DNA of 64,000 bases from Clostridiales bacterium (GCA_004558525.1 SFCQ01000003.1:62001-126000), one strand, 5' to 3'. Shown: positions 43,141 to 52,948, counted from the stretch's first letter. The notes: generated by a model from the sequence alone, not told the origin. Translations and numbers: made by a program.

Positions 43141-44525
43141 GGCTCGCTTTCAGCTTTTTGATTCAGGCTCAACGACCTTAGGAACACAGTATACATTATT
43201 ATTGCCGCTATGCAGCAGGCTATGTCCGCCATAGGCGTGGCCCAAACTATGCCGTATATCGGTATAATAGGCCTCATAACGAACATAAGCGGTATATCCA
43301 GCATACCCTTGCGCATAAGCGCCAGGGCAAGCGACCTTGCCCCATGCCCCGTCGCCTGGAAGAAGGATATAACCGTATACGCCAATGCCGAGAACGGGCC
43401 GCCTATACAGAGTATTCTCAAGAACCTTGCGCCCATTTCAACGGATATCGAGCCATGCTGTATGAACAAGCCTATAAGCTCCCTGTTAAATATCAGCGAT
43501 ATGCCCATGCATACCGATGCTAACCCAACAGCTATTCCGGCCGCCATAAGCGCGGCCTTTTTCATGCGCTTATGGTCGCCGGAAGCGAAATTATAGCCTA
43601 TAAGCGGCAGCACACCCTGCGCCATTCCCCTTGCTATGCAGTGCGACAGCATATTAACCTTTTTGGCTACGCCTATGCCAGCCTGAGCTGCCGGCCCATA
43701 TGCCGCCATAAGATTGCCAAGCACAGCATAGGATATGTTTTCGCAAAGCGTCATAAGGCATGCGGGCAGACCGACACAGAGCACCTCGGCCGCTATATCC
43801 TTAATAAAGCTATGCTTTGGCAAAAAGCTCAGCGTTGTATTGCGCCTGTTTTTAAGCATCACAAACGCAAAATACATAGCTGATATAACGTTTGAAAGCA
43901 TTGTAGCAAGCGCAGCGCCCAACGGTTCGCTGCCCGGCGAAAGCAGCACGAACATGAACAGCGGGTCAAGCGCTATGTTTGCGGCTCCGCCTATGGCTAT
44001 GCCTATGCTCGCCTGCATGCTCCTGCCCTCAGCGCGCAAAAGGTGCGCCATCAGCCCGCCAAACGCCGTGCTTAAGCCGCCGAATGCAACGGTGCATATA
44101 AGATATGCTCTTGCATGCGAATGTACAGTCAGGTTAGAGCCGCCGAGCAGGTCCACTACCATATCCGCAGATAAAAGCACCGTAAGCGAATACGCGGCCG
44201 TAACGGCCATGCAGCCCCAAAACGCAAACGCGGCCGCATGCTTTGCGCGCTCCCTGTCGCCGGCGCCCATAGCCCTTGATATCGCGCTTGCGCCGCCCAC
44301 GCCAAACAGGTTAGCTATAGCGCTCAGTATCATAAATGCAGGCATGCATACGGTAACAGACGTTATCATTGCATCGCTGCCCGTAAGGCCGACAAAAAAA
44401 GTGTCCGCCATGTTATATATAACAAGTATTATCTGACCCGCTACGGCCGGCATGGCAAGCTTAAATATAGCCGCGGCAATCGGTTCATCTTCAAATAATG
44501 CTCTTGATCTCTTTACGCAGTCCAA
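43092..44525 (-). CDS. MATE-family efflux transporter (second)
   Basis: A 477-residue MATE antiporter of 12 helices: PAVAGQIILVIYNMADTFFVG, PAFMILSAIANLFGVGGASAISRAMGAGDRERA. In its second half PACLMTLCENISYAVLGNLMAAYG. A charged C-terminal tail (KAESEPQPRLTEN) overlaps the 3' end of the convergent kinase-GNAT gene by 49 bases. A hairpin with T-run lies at 44579-44604 on its leader side. Not closely similar to the MATE at 10860-12245. Substrate unknown. Confidence 0.92.
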   Translation of the reverse strand: MDCVKRSRALFEDEPIAAAIFKLAMPAVAGQIILVIYNMADTFFVGLTGSDAMITSVTVCMPAFMILSAIANLFGVGGASAISRAMGAGDRERAKHAAAFAFWGCMAVTAAYSLTVLLSADMVVDLLGGSNLTVHSHARAYLICTVAFGGLSTAFGGLMAHLLRAEGRSMQASIGIAIGGAANIALDPLFMFVLLSPGSEPLGAALATMLSNVISAMYFAFVMLKNRRNTTLSFLPKHSFIKDIAAEVLCVGLPACLMTLCENISYAVLGNLMAAYGPAAQAGIGVAKKVNMLSHCIARGMAQGVLPLIGYNFASGDHKRMKKAALMAAGIAVGLASVCMGISLIFNRELIGLFIQHGSISVEMGARFLRILCIGGPFSALAYTVISFFQATGHGARSLALALMRKGMLDIPLMFVMRPIIPIYGIVWATPMADIACCIAAIIMYTVFLRSLSLNQKAESEPQPRLTENTRCGISMP

Positions 44526-44578
44526 TCCTTTTCCCCTCTTTTATAGACTTATGCCGACGATTTTGGGATACAATTATT

Positions 44579-44604
44579 AAAAGGGAGCTAAAGCTCTCTT
44601 TTTT
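44579..44604. terminator. Hairpin in the leader region of the MATE gene
   Basis: AAAAGGGAGCT / AGCTCTCTTTTT stem with T-runs both ways, lying between two divergent genes where no transcript should end. On the minus strand it could be a leader attenuator for the MATE gene. Confidence 0.45.
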
Positions 44605-44710
44605 TTATGCATCTCTATTGCCATCGGTTTATAGATATGATATGCTGGTAACAGAATAAATGCAAATTATACTTTTCTTTATTGCGATTAAGATTTGTAA
44701 TGGAGGCAAT

Positions 44711-45613
44711 ATGTTAGGTACAAAAATGGAAACCCTTTTGGCGGTCGTGGAATATAAAAACTTCACAAAAGCGGCGGAGGCGCTTGCGCTCACGCAGCCT
44801 GCCGTAAGCCATCACATAAGCCAGCTTGAGGAGGAGCTTGGCGCCGTTTTGTTCGTAAGGAGCAAGGGTGGGCTTAAGCTTACGCCGCAAGGCGAGATAG
44901 CCGTGAAATATGCGCGCAGGCTGAAGGCGCTCGACCAAAAGCTGCACAGGGAGCTTATAAACGTTGAAAAGAGCATAACCAATTTGCGCATAGGCATAAC
45001 GCATACTGCCGAAAGCAACCTTACCACGCAGGTACTTGCCAAATGCGCCAACCAGCGTCAGGGCTTAAGCATTACCATAACTACTGATACGATAAAAAAT
45101 CTTTATGAGATGTTAGAAAATTATGAGATAGACCTGGCCATTGTTGAAGGTTCGCCCACGGGTTCGTCATTTTCCTCGCTTATGCTTGATACGGATTATC
45201 TTGTGTGCGCAATGGCGGTCACGCACCGGCTTGCAAACCACGCAATGGTAACGCTGAGCGAATTGAAGGGAGAGCAGATGATACTGCGGCTCCCCTCCTC
45301 CGCCACAAGGGCGTTGTTTGAATCCACGCTTGAAAGCATAAACGATTCAATAGAAAACTTCAACGTTACCATTGAGGTGGATAACATAGCCACTATAAAG
45401 GACCTTGTAAGGAAAGAGCTTGGCGTATCCATACTGCCGAAAAGCGCATGTATGGATGAGCTTGGTAAGGGCAAGCTTGCTGCGCTGCCAATAGAGAACC
45501 TTAGCATGGTGCGCGAAACGAGGATAGTGTACAACCGCGACTTTTCTCATTTTGACATATTGCAGGAGATAACCAAAACCTATCAGGAAACCGCAAAGAA
45601 TCAAAGGGGCTGA
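44711..45613 (+). CDS. LysR-type transcriptional regulator (second)
   Basis: A 300-residue LTTR. HTH: METLLAVVEYKNFTKAAEALALTQPAVSHHISQLEEELG, then LFVRSKGGLKLTPQGEIAV. Effector domain with LGVSILPKSA near the C-terminus. CysB/CynR-like in size. The ATG at 44711 follows GGAGG by 6 bases; upstream in-frame starts have no such site. It is convergent with the amino-acid importer and divergent from the MATE gene; it could control either (inference). Confidence 0.9.
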   Translation: MLGTKMETLLAVVEYKNFTKAAEALALTQPAVSHHISQLEEELGAVLFVRSKGGLKLTPQGEIAVKYARRLKALDQKLHRELINVEKSITNLRIGITHTAESNLTTQVLAKCANQRQGLSITITTDTIKNLYEMLENYEIDLAIVEGSPTGSSFSSLMLDTDYLVCAMAVTHRLANHAMVTLSELKGEQMILRLPSSATRALFESTLESINDSIENFNVTIEVDNIATIKDLVRKELGVSILPKSACMDELGKGKLAALPIENLSMVRETRIVYNRDFSHFDILQEITKTYQETAKNQRG

Positions 45614-45615
45614 GC

Positions 45616-46338
45616 TTATAGCACCTTGCTCAAAAAATCCTGAGTCCTTGGGTTCTTCGGATGGTTGAATATATCGTCCGGCGTGCCGCGTTCAAGTATG
45701 TTTCCGCCGTCCATAAAAAGCACCCTGTCCGATATCTCGCGCACAAAGCCCATCTCGTGCGATACTATAACGGTGGTCATTCCGGCCTTTACAAGGTCGC
45801 GAATAACGTTAAGCACCTCGCCTACCATTTCCGGGTCAAGGGCGCTCGTTGGCTCGTCAAACAGCATAACGTCAGGCTCCATAGCAAGCGCGCGCACTAT
45901 GGCGAGCCTCTGCTTCTGCCCGCCGGAAAGCTTGTTCGGGTGTTCATCGCGCTTTTCGTACAGGCCTACCTTTTTAAGCAGCGCTTCGGCCTGAGCTGTA
46001 GCCTCCTCTTTTGTCTTAAGCTTTTGCAGCACAGGCGCCATGGTTATGTTGTCAATACAGCTCATGTGCGGGAACACATTAAAGCCCTGGAACACCATGC
46101 CCATGCGTCTCCTGTAAAGGTTTATGTCAACGCCCTTTTGGTTGAGCACATGCCCTTCAAACTCAACCGTGCCGCTATCCGGAATTTCAAGCAGGTTAAG
46201 GCACCTTAAAAATGTGCTTTTTCCGCTTCCGGAGGGGCCTATTATGGAAACAGCCTCTCCCTTTTCAACCTGCTCGCTTACGCCGTCAAGCACCTTAAGC
46301 TCGCCAAAGCTCTTATGCAGATCAGTCACCTTAATCAT
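45616..46338 (-). CDS. Polar amino-acid ABC transporter ATP-binding protein
   Basis: A 240-residue ATPase of the amino-acid importer encoded at 45616-48007. Walker [12 protein letters not shown], signature [15 protein letters not shown], Walker [17 protein letters not shown]-loop [12 protein letters not shown]; typical of GlnQ/HisP-like ATPases. ATG 46338 follows GGAGG by 7 bases and overlaps the permease stop by 8 bases. Confidence 0.93.
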   Translation of the reverse strand: MIKVTDLHKSFGELKVLDGVSEQVEKGEAVSIIGPSGSGKSTFLRCLNLLEIPDSGTVEFEGHVLNQKGVDINLYRRRMGMVFQGFNVFPHMSCIDNITMAPVLQKLKTKEEATAQAEALLKKVGLYEKRDEHPNKLSGGQKQRLAIVRALAMEPDVMLFDEPTSALDPEMVGEVLNVIRDLVKAGMTTVIVSHEMGFVREISDRVLFMDGGNILERGTPDDIFNHPKNPRTQDFLSKVL

Positions 46339-47011
46339 GGCTGAGCCTCCTTTCAAGCGCGTGTACGCCGCGGCCCAGTATAAACGTCAATATAAAATAG
46401 ATTATGCCGACTATCAGCAGGCATTGCAGCGGTAAAAATTCCTTGCCGTTTACGGTAAGATAGCTCGTCATCAAATCGCCCGCAAAAAACGTCGAGGCCA
46501 GCGACGTCTCTTTGATTATCGTTATAAACTCGTTGCCTAACGCAGGCAGTATATTCTTTACTGCCTGAGGCAGCACGACCTTTATCATAGCCTGCGCCTG
46601 CGTAAGGCCAAGGCTCCTTGCGGCCTCCGTCTGCCCCTTGTCAACGGCTTGTATGCCGGAACGTATCACCTCAGAAACATATGCCGAGCTGTTTATTATA
46701 AGCGCCACGGCCACGCTTGCATATGTGCTCAAGCCAAGGAACGGCAGCGCGAGCGGCACTATGAAATAGCCGACATATATCTGCAAAAGGCTCGGCGTGC
46801 CGCGGATAATTTCAACAAACGCGGTGATTATCCACCTTAAAAGCCTGCTCCTGCCCATTTTGCCAAAGGCCAAAAGCGTGCCGAATATGGTGCCGAAGAA
46901 CACCGTTATTGCCGATAGCGAAAGCGTTACCGAAACGCCTTTTATAAGGAACACGTCCCAATAGCGCACAAGCACCTTAATAAATTTTTCAAAGAAATCA
47001 ATAAAATCCAA
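46331..47011 (-). CDS. Polar amino-acid ABC transporter permease (TTG start)
   Basis: A 226-residue permease with five or six helices and the HEAVY coupling loop [22 protein letters not shown], typical of HisMQ-type amino-acid permeases. The start is a TTG at 47009-47011, placed 7 bases after GGAGG; the upstream extension is not permease-like. A single permease gene suggests a homodimer in the complex. Separated from the binding-protein gene by a hairpin. Confidence 0.88.
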   Translation of the reverse strand: MDFIDFFEKFIKVLVRYWDVFLIKGVSVTLSLSAITVFFGTIFGTLLAFGKMGRSRLLRWIITAFVEIIRGTPSLLQIYVGYFIVPLALPFLGLSTYASVAVALIINSSAYVSEVIRSGIQAVDKGQTEAARSLGLTQAQAMIKVVLPQAVKNILPALGNEFITIIKETSLASTFFAGDLMTSYLTVNGKEFLPLQCLLIVGIIYFILTFILGRGVHALERRLSHD

Positions 47012-47094
47012 CTTTATACCTCCGGAAAATGGGCGCCATACCGGCTCAAGCCTCAAGCTTTTTGCCGTAGTCAGGCTGCTGCTATATCCGCACG

Positions 47095-47124
47095 GCTTGC
47101 CTCCCCCTGTAAGAGGAAGGCAAG
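47095..47124 (-). terminator. Intercistronic hairpin after the binding-protein gene
   Basis: GCTTGCCT / AGGCAAGC 8-bp stem between the binding protein and the permease on the minus strand. Likely stabilises the upstream mRNA or partly terminates, giving excess binding protein. Confidence 0.55.
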
Positions 47125-47152
47125 CATTTTGCATTATTGTCTTGCTTTGAGC

Positions 47153-48007
47153 TTACTCAGCCTTGCCATCGTCCCCATAGGAGATCTCTTTGGCCGTATC
47201 TATTCCGGCAAGAGCCTTGGCCTCCTCGTACCATCCGGAGTAAAGATCGTTAGCCATGCAATCGGCAAGTATCTCATTCACCTTTTTAAGCAGCTCTTCG
47301 TCCTTCTGGTTAAGCAGTATAACGTTGTTTTCATACTTGGGATCCACATCAAACTGGAAGCCGCTCTTTGCTATATCCTGATTGTTGGCTATTATAGCAT
47401 CCGCATTGCCGTCAGCAACCGCTACGCCGTCCACCTTGCCTGTTTGCAGCGCGACCACCGCAACGTTTATATCCTTAAAAAGCTCTATGCTGGTATCGTC
47501 GGGCAGCGCCTCGTTGCAAAGCATCTCCTGAAGGCTTGCAGCCTGCGCGCCTATCTTAAGCCCAGCAAAATCCTCCGCCTTGCTGTACTGGCCGGCTTTA
47601 TCTGCAGGGACGATTATCACCTGCTCAGTCTCGTTGTCGCCTGCAATGTAGTAATCCGATATTAGGTAGTTCTCGGCCCTGTCCTTGGTCCAGCTGAAGC
47701 CGGATATGCCAAGGTCAACAGTGCCCATCTGTACCGCCACCTGGCAGGCGTCAAAGCTCATCGGCTCTATTTCAAGCTTCATGTTGAGCTTTTCCGCTAT
47801 GTGCTTGGCAAGCGTAACGTCAAAGCCAACAAACTGCTCCTGACCCTCCTTTGAGGTATCAACAAACTCCATTGGTGAAAAGTCCGGCGAAAGCGCTACC
47901 TTCAATACGGGCTGCTCGTCGTCGTTCGTCTTGTCAGCTTGCTTGGCGCAGGCAACTATGCTCAATACCATACACAGCGCAAGCGCGATCACCATCATCT
48001 TTTTCAT
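47153..48007 (-). CDS. Amino-acid ABC transporter substrate-binding lipoprotein
   Basis: A 284-residue solute-binding protein of family 3. Signal peptide MKKMMVIALALCMVLSIVAC with lipobox VAC (Cys20), then FSPMEFVDTSKEGQ, VGFDVTLAKHIAEKLNMKLEIEPMSFDACQVAV and GISGFSWTKDRAENYLISDYY, typical of polar or charged amino-acid receptors. The ATG at 48007 follows AGGAGG; the extra 10 residues of an upstream start are not needed. First gene of the importer operon. Confidence 0.92.
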   Translation of the reverse strand: MKKMMVIALALCMVLSIVACAKQADKTNDDEQPVLKVALSPDFSPMEFVDTSKEGQEQFVGFDVTLAKHIAEKLNMKLEIEPMSFDACQVAVQMGTVDLGISGFSWTKDRAENYLISDYYIAGDNETEQVIIVPADKAGQYSKAEDFAGLKIGAQAASLQEMLCNEALPDDTSIELFKDINVAVVALQTGKVDGVAVADGNADAIIANNQDIAKSGFQFDVDPKYENNVILLNQKDEELLKKVNEILADCMANDLYSGWYEEAKALAGIDTAKEISYGDDGKAE

Positions 48008-48050
48008 AGTATATATCCTCCTGTAAATTGAAGTCATTTAGTATGACGGT

Positions 48051-48079
48051 ATAATACTGCATAAAAATACCTTTGTCAA
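48051..48079 (-). promoter_or_regulatory. Promoter of the amino-acid importer operon
   Basis: Minus strand TTGACA (48074-48079), 17-base spacer, TATTAT (48051-48056), about 45 bases before the start codon. Confidence 0.78.
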
Positions 48080-48166
48080 CCCTGTTTTTAGAATATTTTT
48101 GCATTATTTGGGTTATTTTATGTATATTGATGTATATATGCAGCATCAGCGCGCAGGCATATGAAA

Positions 48167-48201
48167 ACGGGACAGCAACTATCCGTACCGTCCCGCTGTT
48201 A
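48167..48201 (-). terminator. Terminator of the fba-DUF1292 operon
   Basis: Minus strand CGGGAC / GTCCCG stem with a long loop, then TTTTC, about 16 bases past the DUF1292 stop. Confidence 0.6.
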
Positions 48202-48216
48202 TAAAAGCACATTATC

Positions 48217-48483
48217 TCAATTCAGCTCTTTTTCGCGCTTAATAAAAAGCTGAAACACGGCTTCAAGCGTGTCCGCATCGTCTATGCCGCGAAGCTCCTC
48301 GTTTTCATCATCGCCTGCGGGCATAAGCTCAAGTATAACAAGCTCGCTGTCCTCACCATCTTCTATTGGGCAGAGCACGGCGTATTCCTTGCCAAGATAA
48401 GGCACAACGTCCGCTATCTCATAGGCCTGCTCGTTGCCTTCGGAATCCTCAAGCGCTATAAGGTCGCTTTCTCTTTCTTCCAT
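48217..48483 (-). CDS. DUF1292 family protein (YrzB-like)
   Basis: 88-residue acidic protein with the DUF1292 pattern: DSEGNEQAYEIADVVPYLGKEYAVLCPIEDGED, ELVILELMPA, then a C-terminal helix DTLEAVFQLFIKR. Function unknown; common in Firmicutes. It starts behind AAAGGAG, 14 bases after fba. Confidence 0.85.
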   Translation of the reverse strand: MEERESDLIALEDSEGNEQAYEIADVVPYLGKEYAVLCPIEDGEDSELVILELMPAGDDENEELRGIDDADTLEAVFQLFIKREKELN

Positions 48484-48497
48484 GCTGTAAAGCTCCT

Positions 48498-49433
48498 TTA
48501 CGCCTTGTTCTCGCAGCCAAGCACATGCTTTATCTTGTGCATTACCATCTGCTTTATGGCCTCGCGTCCCGGCTTAAGATACTGGCGCGGGTCAAAATGG
48601 TCCGGATATGTGTAAAGATGCTCCCTTACGCTTGCGGTCATGGCAAGCCTCAGGTCTGAATCTATGTTTATCTTGCATACCGCCATGCTCGCAGCCTTCC
48701 TGAGCATATCCTCAGGCACGCCGATAGCGTCCGGCATGCTGCCGCCAAAGCGGTTTATCTTTTCAACAAATTCCGGAATGACGCTGCTCGCCCCGTGAAG
48801 CACTATCGGGAAGCCCGGCAGCCTGTTCTGTACCTCCTCAAGTATATCGAACCTGAGCTGCGGCTTTGTGCCGGGTTTGAACTTATATGCGCCGTGGCTT
48901 GTGCCTATGGCTATAGCCAGAGAATCAACGCCCGTGCGGTTAACAAAGTCGTACACCTGATCGGGATCGGTATAGCTGCCTTCCCCCATTGCCACCTTAA
49001 CGTCATCCTCAACCCCTTCAAGCCTGCCAAGCTCGCCTTCCACGACAACGCCGTGGTCGTGCGCATACTCGACTACCCTACGCGTGAGCGCAACGTTTTC
49101 TTCATATTCGTGATGGCTGCCGTCTATCATGACCGAGGTGAAACCGCCGTCTATGCAGCTTTTGCAAAGCTCAAAGCTGTCGCCATGATCAAGATGCAGG
49201 CATATCGGCAGGCCGGTTTCTATAACAGCAGCTTCCACAAGCTTCATAAGATAGGTATGGTTGGCATACTTGCGCGCCCCTGCGGAGACCTGAAGTATTA
49301 AAGGTGCGTTCAGCTCCTTTGCGCCTTCGGTAATGCCCTGAATTATCTCCATATTGTTCACATTGAACGCGCCAATGGCATACCCGCCCTCATAGGCTTT
49401 TTTGAACATATCGGTGCTTGTTACAAGCGGCAT
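48498..49433 (-). CDS. fba: Class II fructose-bisphosphate aldolase
   Basis: 311-residue Zn-dependent aldolase cleaving fructose 1,6-bisphosphate to GAP and DHAP. Motifs: GYAIGAFNVNNMEIIQGI, the zinc-binding LHLDHGDSFELC, GFTSVMIDGSHHEYEENVA, GxLGRLEGVEDD, AIAIGTSHGAYK and the phosphate loop VLHGASSVI. The start is ATG 49433 (AAAGGAG 8 bases before), not the GTG just ahead. Length is short-form, typical of Firmicutes. Confidence 0.95.
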   Translation of the reverse strand: MPLVTSTDMFKKAYEGGYAIGAFNVNNMEIIQGITEGAKELNAPLILQVSAGARKYANHTYLMKLVEAAVIETGLPICLHLDHGDSFELCKSCIDGGFTSVMIDGSHHEYEENVALTRRVVEYAHDHGVVVEGELGRLEGVEDDVKVAMGEGSYTDPDQVYDFVNRTGVDSLAIAIGTSHGAYKFKPGTKPQLRFDILEEVQNRLPGFPIVLHGASSVIPEFVEKINRFGGSMPDAIGVPEDMLRKAASMAVCKINIDSDLRLAMTASVREHLYTYPDHFDPRQYLKPGREAIKQMVMHKIKHVLGCENKA

Positions 49434-49475
49434 AGCTCCCACTCCTTTACAATAAAATATTAGCTTCTTATTTTA

Positions 49476-49504
49476 ATTATATCCCATTTTATTGGATATT
49501 CCAA
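49476..49504 (-). promoter_or_regulatory. Promoter of fba
   Basis: Minus strand TTGGAA (49499-49504), 17-base spacer, TATAAT (49476-49481). Confidence 0.72.
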
Positions 49505-49548
49505 CGGTGTATTTGGCTATATGCCTTGCGTTCTATCTTTTATATAAA

Positions 49549-49576
49549 AGCGGGAACGGTATGCGCCGCCCCCGCT
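49549..49576 (-). terminator. Terminator of hpf
   Basis: Minus strand AGCGGG...CCCGCT stem with CTTTTATAT behind it, about 50 bases past the hpf stop. Confidence 0.6.
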
Positions 49577-49627
49577 ATAGTTATTATATTGAGTTATGCC
49601 TTATCACACAAACAGGCTTTATTAAGC

Positions 49628-50122
49628 TTACTCCTCCGGCTCGATAAGGCCGTAGTTGCCGTCCTTGCAGAAGGAGTGGCCCAGCATCTCAAGCTGAAGC
49701 ATAGCCTCGTCGACCGTCATCGGCTTTATGTCAAAGCGCTTAAGCTTAACGACCCTTGCAGGCTCCTCGTCAAGCTCATCTTGTGTAAAAGCATCAGCAT
49801 ACACAGGCTCTGGCGCCTTAAATGCGCCGGCCCTGAGGCTCTTTTCAAGCTTGGTGCGGTGCTTTACTATCTGCTTTTCAAGCTTGCTAAGCACGTTGTC
49901 AACAGAGGCATACATATCGCCGCTGGTCTCTTCTCCCCTTATTATACCGCCTGCATAGGGTATAGTGACCTCAACTATATGGCGGTTTTTCTCCACCGCC
50001 AGGGTCACATGTGCTTCGGTATCCTCAGGAAAATACTTGTCCAGCTTGCCTACCTTCTTTTGAATGAGGCTCTCCAGGTAATCAGAGACTTCGATGTTTT
50101 TTCCAGTGATCGTGATTATCAT
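49628..50122 (-). CDS. hpf: Ribosome hibernation-promoting factor (long form)
   Basis: A 164-residue protein that dimerises 70S ribosomes into inactive 100S particles in stationary phase. N-terminal RaiA-like domain (ITITGKNIEVSDYLESLIQKKVGKLDKYFPEDTEAHVTLAVEKNRHIVEVTIP), a linker, and the long-form C-terminal domain (VVKLKRFDIKPMTVDEAMLQLEMLGHSF). The ATG follows AAAGGGG. A -10 TATACT lies near 50180. Confidence 0.93.
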   Translation of the reverse strand: MIITITGKNIEVSDYLESLIQKKVGKLDKYFPEDTEAHVTLAVEKNRHIVEVTIPYAGGIIRGEETSGDMYASVDNVLSKLEKQIVKHRTKLEKSLRAGAFKAPEPVYADAFTQDELDEEPARVVKLKRFDIKPMTVDEAMLQLEMLGHSFCKDGNYGLIEPEE

Positions 50123-50201
50123 CTTTCATACCCCTTTCATGCGGCGCCTTATAAACGCCGCTAATATTCCTTTCTTGAAGTATACCACATTTTCCTGCTT
50201 G

Positions 50202-52919
50202 CTAATGTAATTTACGGGAGCTTTTTTGTGAACACTTAGCGTCACCTTTGCATTTTGAGCAGCCGCGCCCACATCCGCAGCCCTTCTTTTTGCGCCTGAT
50301 CATGCACGTCACGCTGTATATCAGCATTATCGCCGCTATCGCATAAAATATTACCGCCTTGTCAGTTTCCCCCGTGAACAGGCCTATTATGTTATACGCT
50401 AAAAGCGACATGACATAAGCTATGGCTATCTGATACGCCACTGCGAACGCCGTCCATTTGCGGCTGTGCATCTCCCTTCTTATCGTGGCCACGGCCGCCA
50501 TGCAGGGAGTATACAAAAGCACGAACACAAGGAATGAGTATGCAGACGCAGGGGTAAATATACCGCTTAGCGCCTCCCTTACCACCTCTCCTCCGGCAGA
50601 GGCAGAAAAGCTTGCAAACATTGAAAGCGAGCTTACTACGGCCTCCTTGGCGACGACGCCGGAAAGCAAAGCGACGCTCGCCTGCCATGAGCCGAAGCCG
50701 AGCGGCTTGAACACGGGCGCTATTACGGAGCCTGTTTTGCCGAGTATACTCACGGACGGGTCGCTTATGAAGTTCAGCGAAAAGTCAAAGCTTTGCAGGA
50801 ACCACAGCACAACGCTCATGGCGAATATAATAGTGCCTGCTTTTTCAAGGAAGTGCGATACCCTTTCCCAAACATGGGTGGCAACGTTCCTTGCGGAAGG
50901 CAGCCTGTATGGCGGCAGCTCTATAACGAAAGGCGCTTCGCCTTTATCAAATGCGCTTTTTCTTAACATAAGGCCGGACAATATGCCAAGCGCAACGCCC
51001 ATTGCATAAAGGCTGAGTATTATAAGTCCCCTGTGCTTTGTAAAGAATGCGCCCGCTATAAGCCCATATACGGGCAGCTTGGCGGAGCAGCTCATAAACG
51101 GCAGCAGCAGTATGGTCATGCGCCTGTCTCTGTCGTTATCCATGGTTCTTGCGCCCATTGCGGCAGGAACGGTGCAGCCAAAGCCCATCAAAAGCGGAAT
51201 AAAGCTTTTTCCGGAAAGGCCAAAGCGGCGCATGGGCTTATCCATTATAAATGCTATGCGGCTCATATATCCGCTGTCCTCAAGCAGGCTAAGGCATAAG
51301 AACAGCAGCGCTATCTGCGGCAAAAACGTAAGCACGCCGCCGACGCCCTTTATTATACCATCGCAAACAAGGCTTATGAACCAATCCATAGCGCCGGCTG
51401 AAACGAGCGCGTTCCTTACAAAAGGCGCTATCGTATCGTCTATAAGCCCGCCTGCAACGTCCGACAGCCATGCGCCCACGGTAGAAAACGTGAGCAGAAA
51501 TATAACTCCCATTATTATCAAAAACAATGGTATCGCCAGCGCCTTATGCGTAAGTATGGCGTCTATCCTTGCGCTGCGCTCAACGCTTCCGGCTTTGTTG
51601 CCCCTGTGATAAGCTTTTTTAGCGACGCGCTCGATGTATCTATACCTGCTGTCCGCAACCAGCGATTCACTGTCGCCCATAGGGTTGGCTGAAGCATATT
51701 CCCTTACTACTGCGTCAACCCTTTTGGCGTCCTCCTCGCTGAGCTTAAGGCTCTCTTTCACCCTTTCATCGGCTTCAAGCAGCTTTATCTCGCTCCAATG
51801 CAGCGGAAGCTTTGCCTTTTCTGCATAGCCGGCAATTATCGCGCCTATTTTATGGTGCTCCTCATGCGTAAAATCATCGTACACATCGTCAGGCTCTATC
51901 AAAAAGCCCTCATGCAGTTGAGTATGCGCAGCCGCTATAAGGTTCTGCAAGCCTGTAACAAGCTCGTCTATTCCCTCTCCAGTCCTTGCGCTTATAGGCA
52001 CCACCGGTATGCCAAGCTCCATAGAAAGCTCCTTGCAGTCTATGCTGTCGCCCTGCTTCTCTACCTCGTCCATCATGTTAAGCGCAAGTATCATCGGCTT
52101 TTCAAGCTCGAGAAGCTGAATGGTAAGATAAAGGTTCCTTTCAAGGTTAGTCGCGTCAACTATGTTTATTATTGCGTCCGGATCTTCATTTATTATATAG
52201 TTTCTGGCGACTATCTCCTCCATAGAGTATGGTGAAAGCGAGTATATGCCAGGCAGATCTACCACCGTCATGTCGTGGCCCATGGTGCAAAGCCCGTCTC
52301 CGCTCTCCTTACACGGCTTCTGCTTTATTTTGCCTTCTTTTTTTTCTACCGTAACCCCGGGCCAGTTGCCTACATATTCTTTTGAGCCGGTCATTGCGTT
52401 AAAAAGCGTGGTTTTTCCGCAGTTGGGGTTGCCTGCAAGCGCAAGGCGCACCGGCTTATCGTCTTCAAATACTTCTTTTGGGCAATAGCCGCCGTTTTTT
52501 GTGGAGCAGAAGCTCTTTTCAAGTATAAACTCCGTAAGCTCGGCGGCCCTTGCATGCTCAACTATATCCGCGTCCCTTTTATCGCTGCCCTTGCTCCTTG
52601 CCTCGGCCGCCGCCTTCTCCCTAAGCTCTATGGCGCGCTCCATGTCCCTGTGCCACTTTTTATGATCCTCGGCGTTCATCAAAACAACGCTGTCCGCGTC
52701 CGCTTTTCTTAAGGACATGGTATAGCCCCTAAGCTCTATTTCAACAGGGTCGCCCATAGGCGCCAGCTTTATCAGCTTTATCTCAGTGCCAGGCGTTATT
52801 CCCATATCGACTATATGCCTTCTCATGCGCCTGTCGCCGGATGTCACGGCGTACACATGCCCCTTTTCGCCGCACTTAAGCTCGGAAAGTCTCTTCCTCT
52901 CCTCCATCTTCTGTTCCAT
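50202..52919 (-). CDS. feoB: Ferrous iron transporter FeoA-FeoB fusion
   Basis: A 905-residue Fe(II) uptake protein. Residues about 8-78 are a FeoA domain (LSELKCGEKGHVYAV, DMGITPGTEIKLIKLAPMGDPVEI), followed by a charged helical linker. Then the FeoB GTPase domain with G1 GNPNCGKTTLFN (about 161-172), G3 DLPG, G4 NMMD and SAR. The membrane core follows, with the two gate repeats (for example TVPAAMGARTM), then a Cys-rich tail CGCGRGCSKCKGDAKC. Natural FeoA fusions are common in Clostridia. Its start is separated by only 11 bases from the GTTAG-N6-CTAAC palindrome at 52931-52948. This is the working copy beside the broken locus at 9387-10106. Confidence 0.95.
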   Translation of the reverse strand: MEQKMEERKRLSELKCGEKGHVYAVTSGDRRMRRHIVDMGITPGTEIKLIKLAPMGDPVEIELRGYTMSLRKADADSVVLMNAEDHKKWHRDMERAIELREKAAAEARSKGSDKRDADIVEHARAAELTEFILEKSFCSTKNGGYCPKEVFEDDKPVRLALAGNPNCGKTTLFNAMTGSKEYVGNWPGVTVEKKEGKIKQKPCKESGDGLCTMGHDMTVVDLPGIYSLSPYSMEEIVARNYIINEDPDAIINIVDATNLERNLYLTIQLLELEKPMILALNMMDEVEKQGDSIDCKELSMELGIPVVPISARTGEGIDELVTGLQNLIAAAHTQLHEGFLIEPDDVYDDFTHEEHHKIGAIIAGYAEKAKLPLHWSEIKLLEADERVKESLKLSEEDAKRVDAVVREYASANPMGDSESLVADSRYRYIERVAKKAYHRGNKAGSVERSARIDAILTHKALAIPLFLIIMGVIFLLTFSTVGAWLSDVAGGLIDDTIAPFVRNALVSAGAMDWFISLVCDGIIKGVGGVLTFLPQIALLFLCLSLLEDSGYMSRIAFIMDKPMRRFGLSGKSFIPLLMGFGCTVPAAMGARTMDNDRDRRMTILLLPFMSCSAKLPVYGLIAGAFFTKHRGLIILSLYAMGVALGILSGLMLRKSAFDKGEAPFVIELPPYRLPSARNVATHVWERVSHFLEKAGTIIFAMSVVLWFLQSFDFSLNFISDPSVSILGKTGSVIAPVFKPLGFGSWQASVALLSGVVAKEAVVSSLSMFASFSASAGGEVVREALSGIFTPASAYSFLVFVLLYTPCMAAVATIRREMHSRKWTAFAVAYQIAIAYVMSLLAYNIIGLFTGETDKAVIFYAIAAIMLIYSVTCMIRRKKKGCGCGRGCSKCKGDAKCSQKSSRKLH

Positions 52920-52930
52920 ATGGCCTCCTC

Positions 52931-52948
52931 AGTTAGATACACCTAACG
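52931..52948. promoter_or_regulatory. Putative metal-repressor operator of feoB
   Basis: AGTTAGATACACCTAACG keeps GTTAG and CTAAC arms six bases apart, the same motif and spacing as at 10127-10144 upstream of feoA. Lies directly before the feoB ribosome site. Likely bound by the DtxR-family protein at 10343-10726 (inference). Confidence 0.7.
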
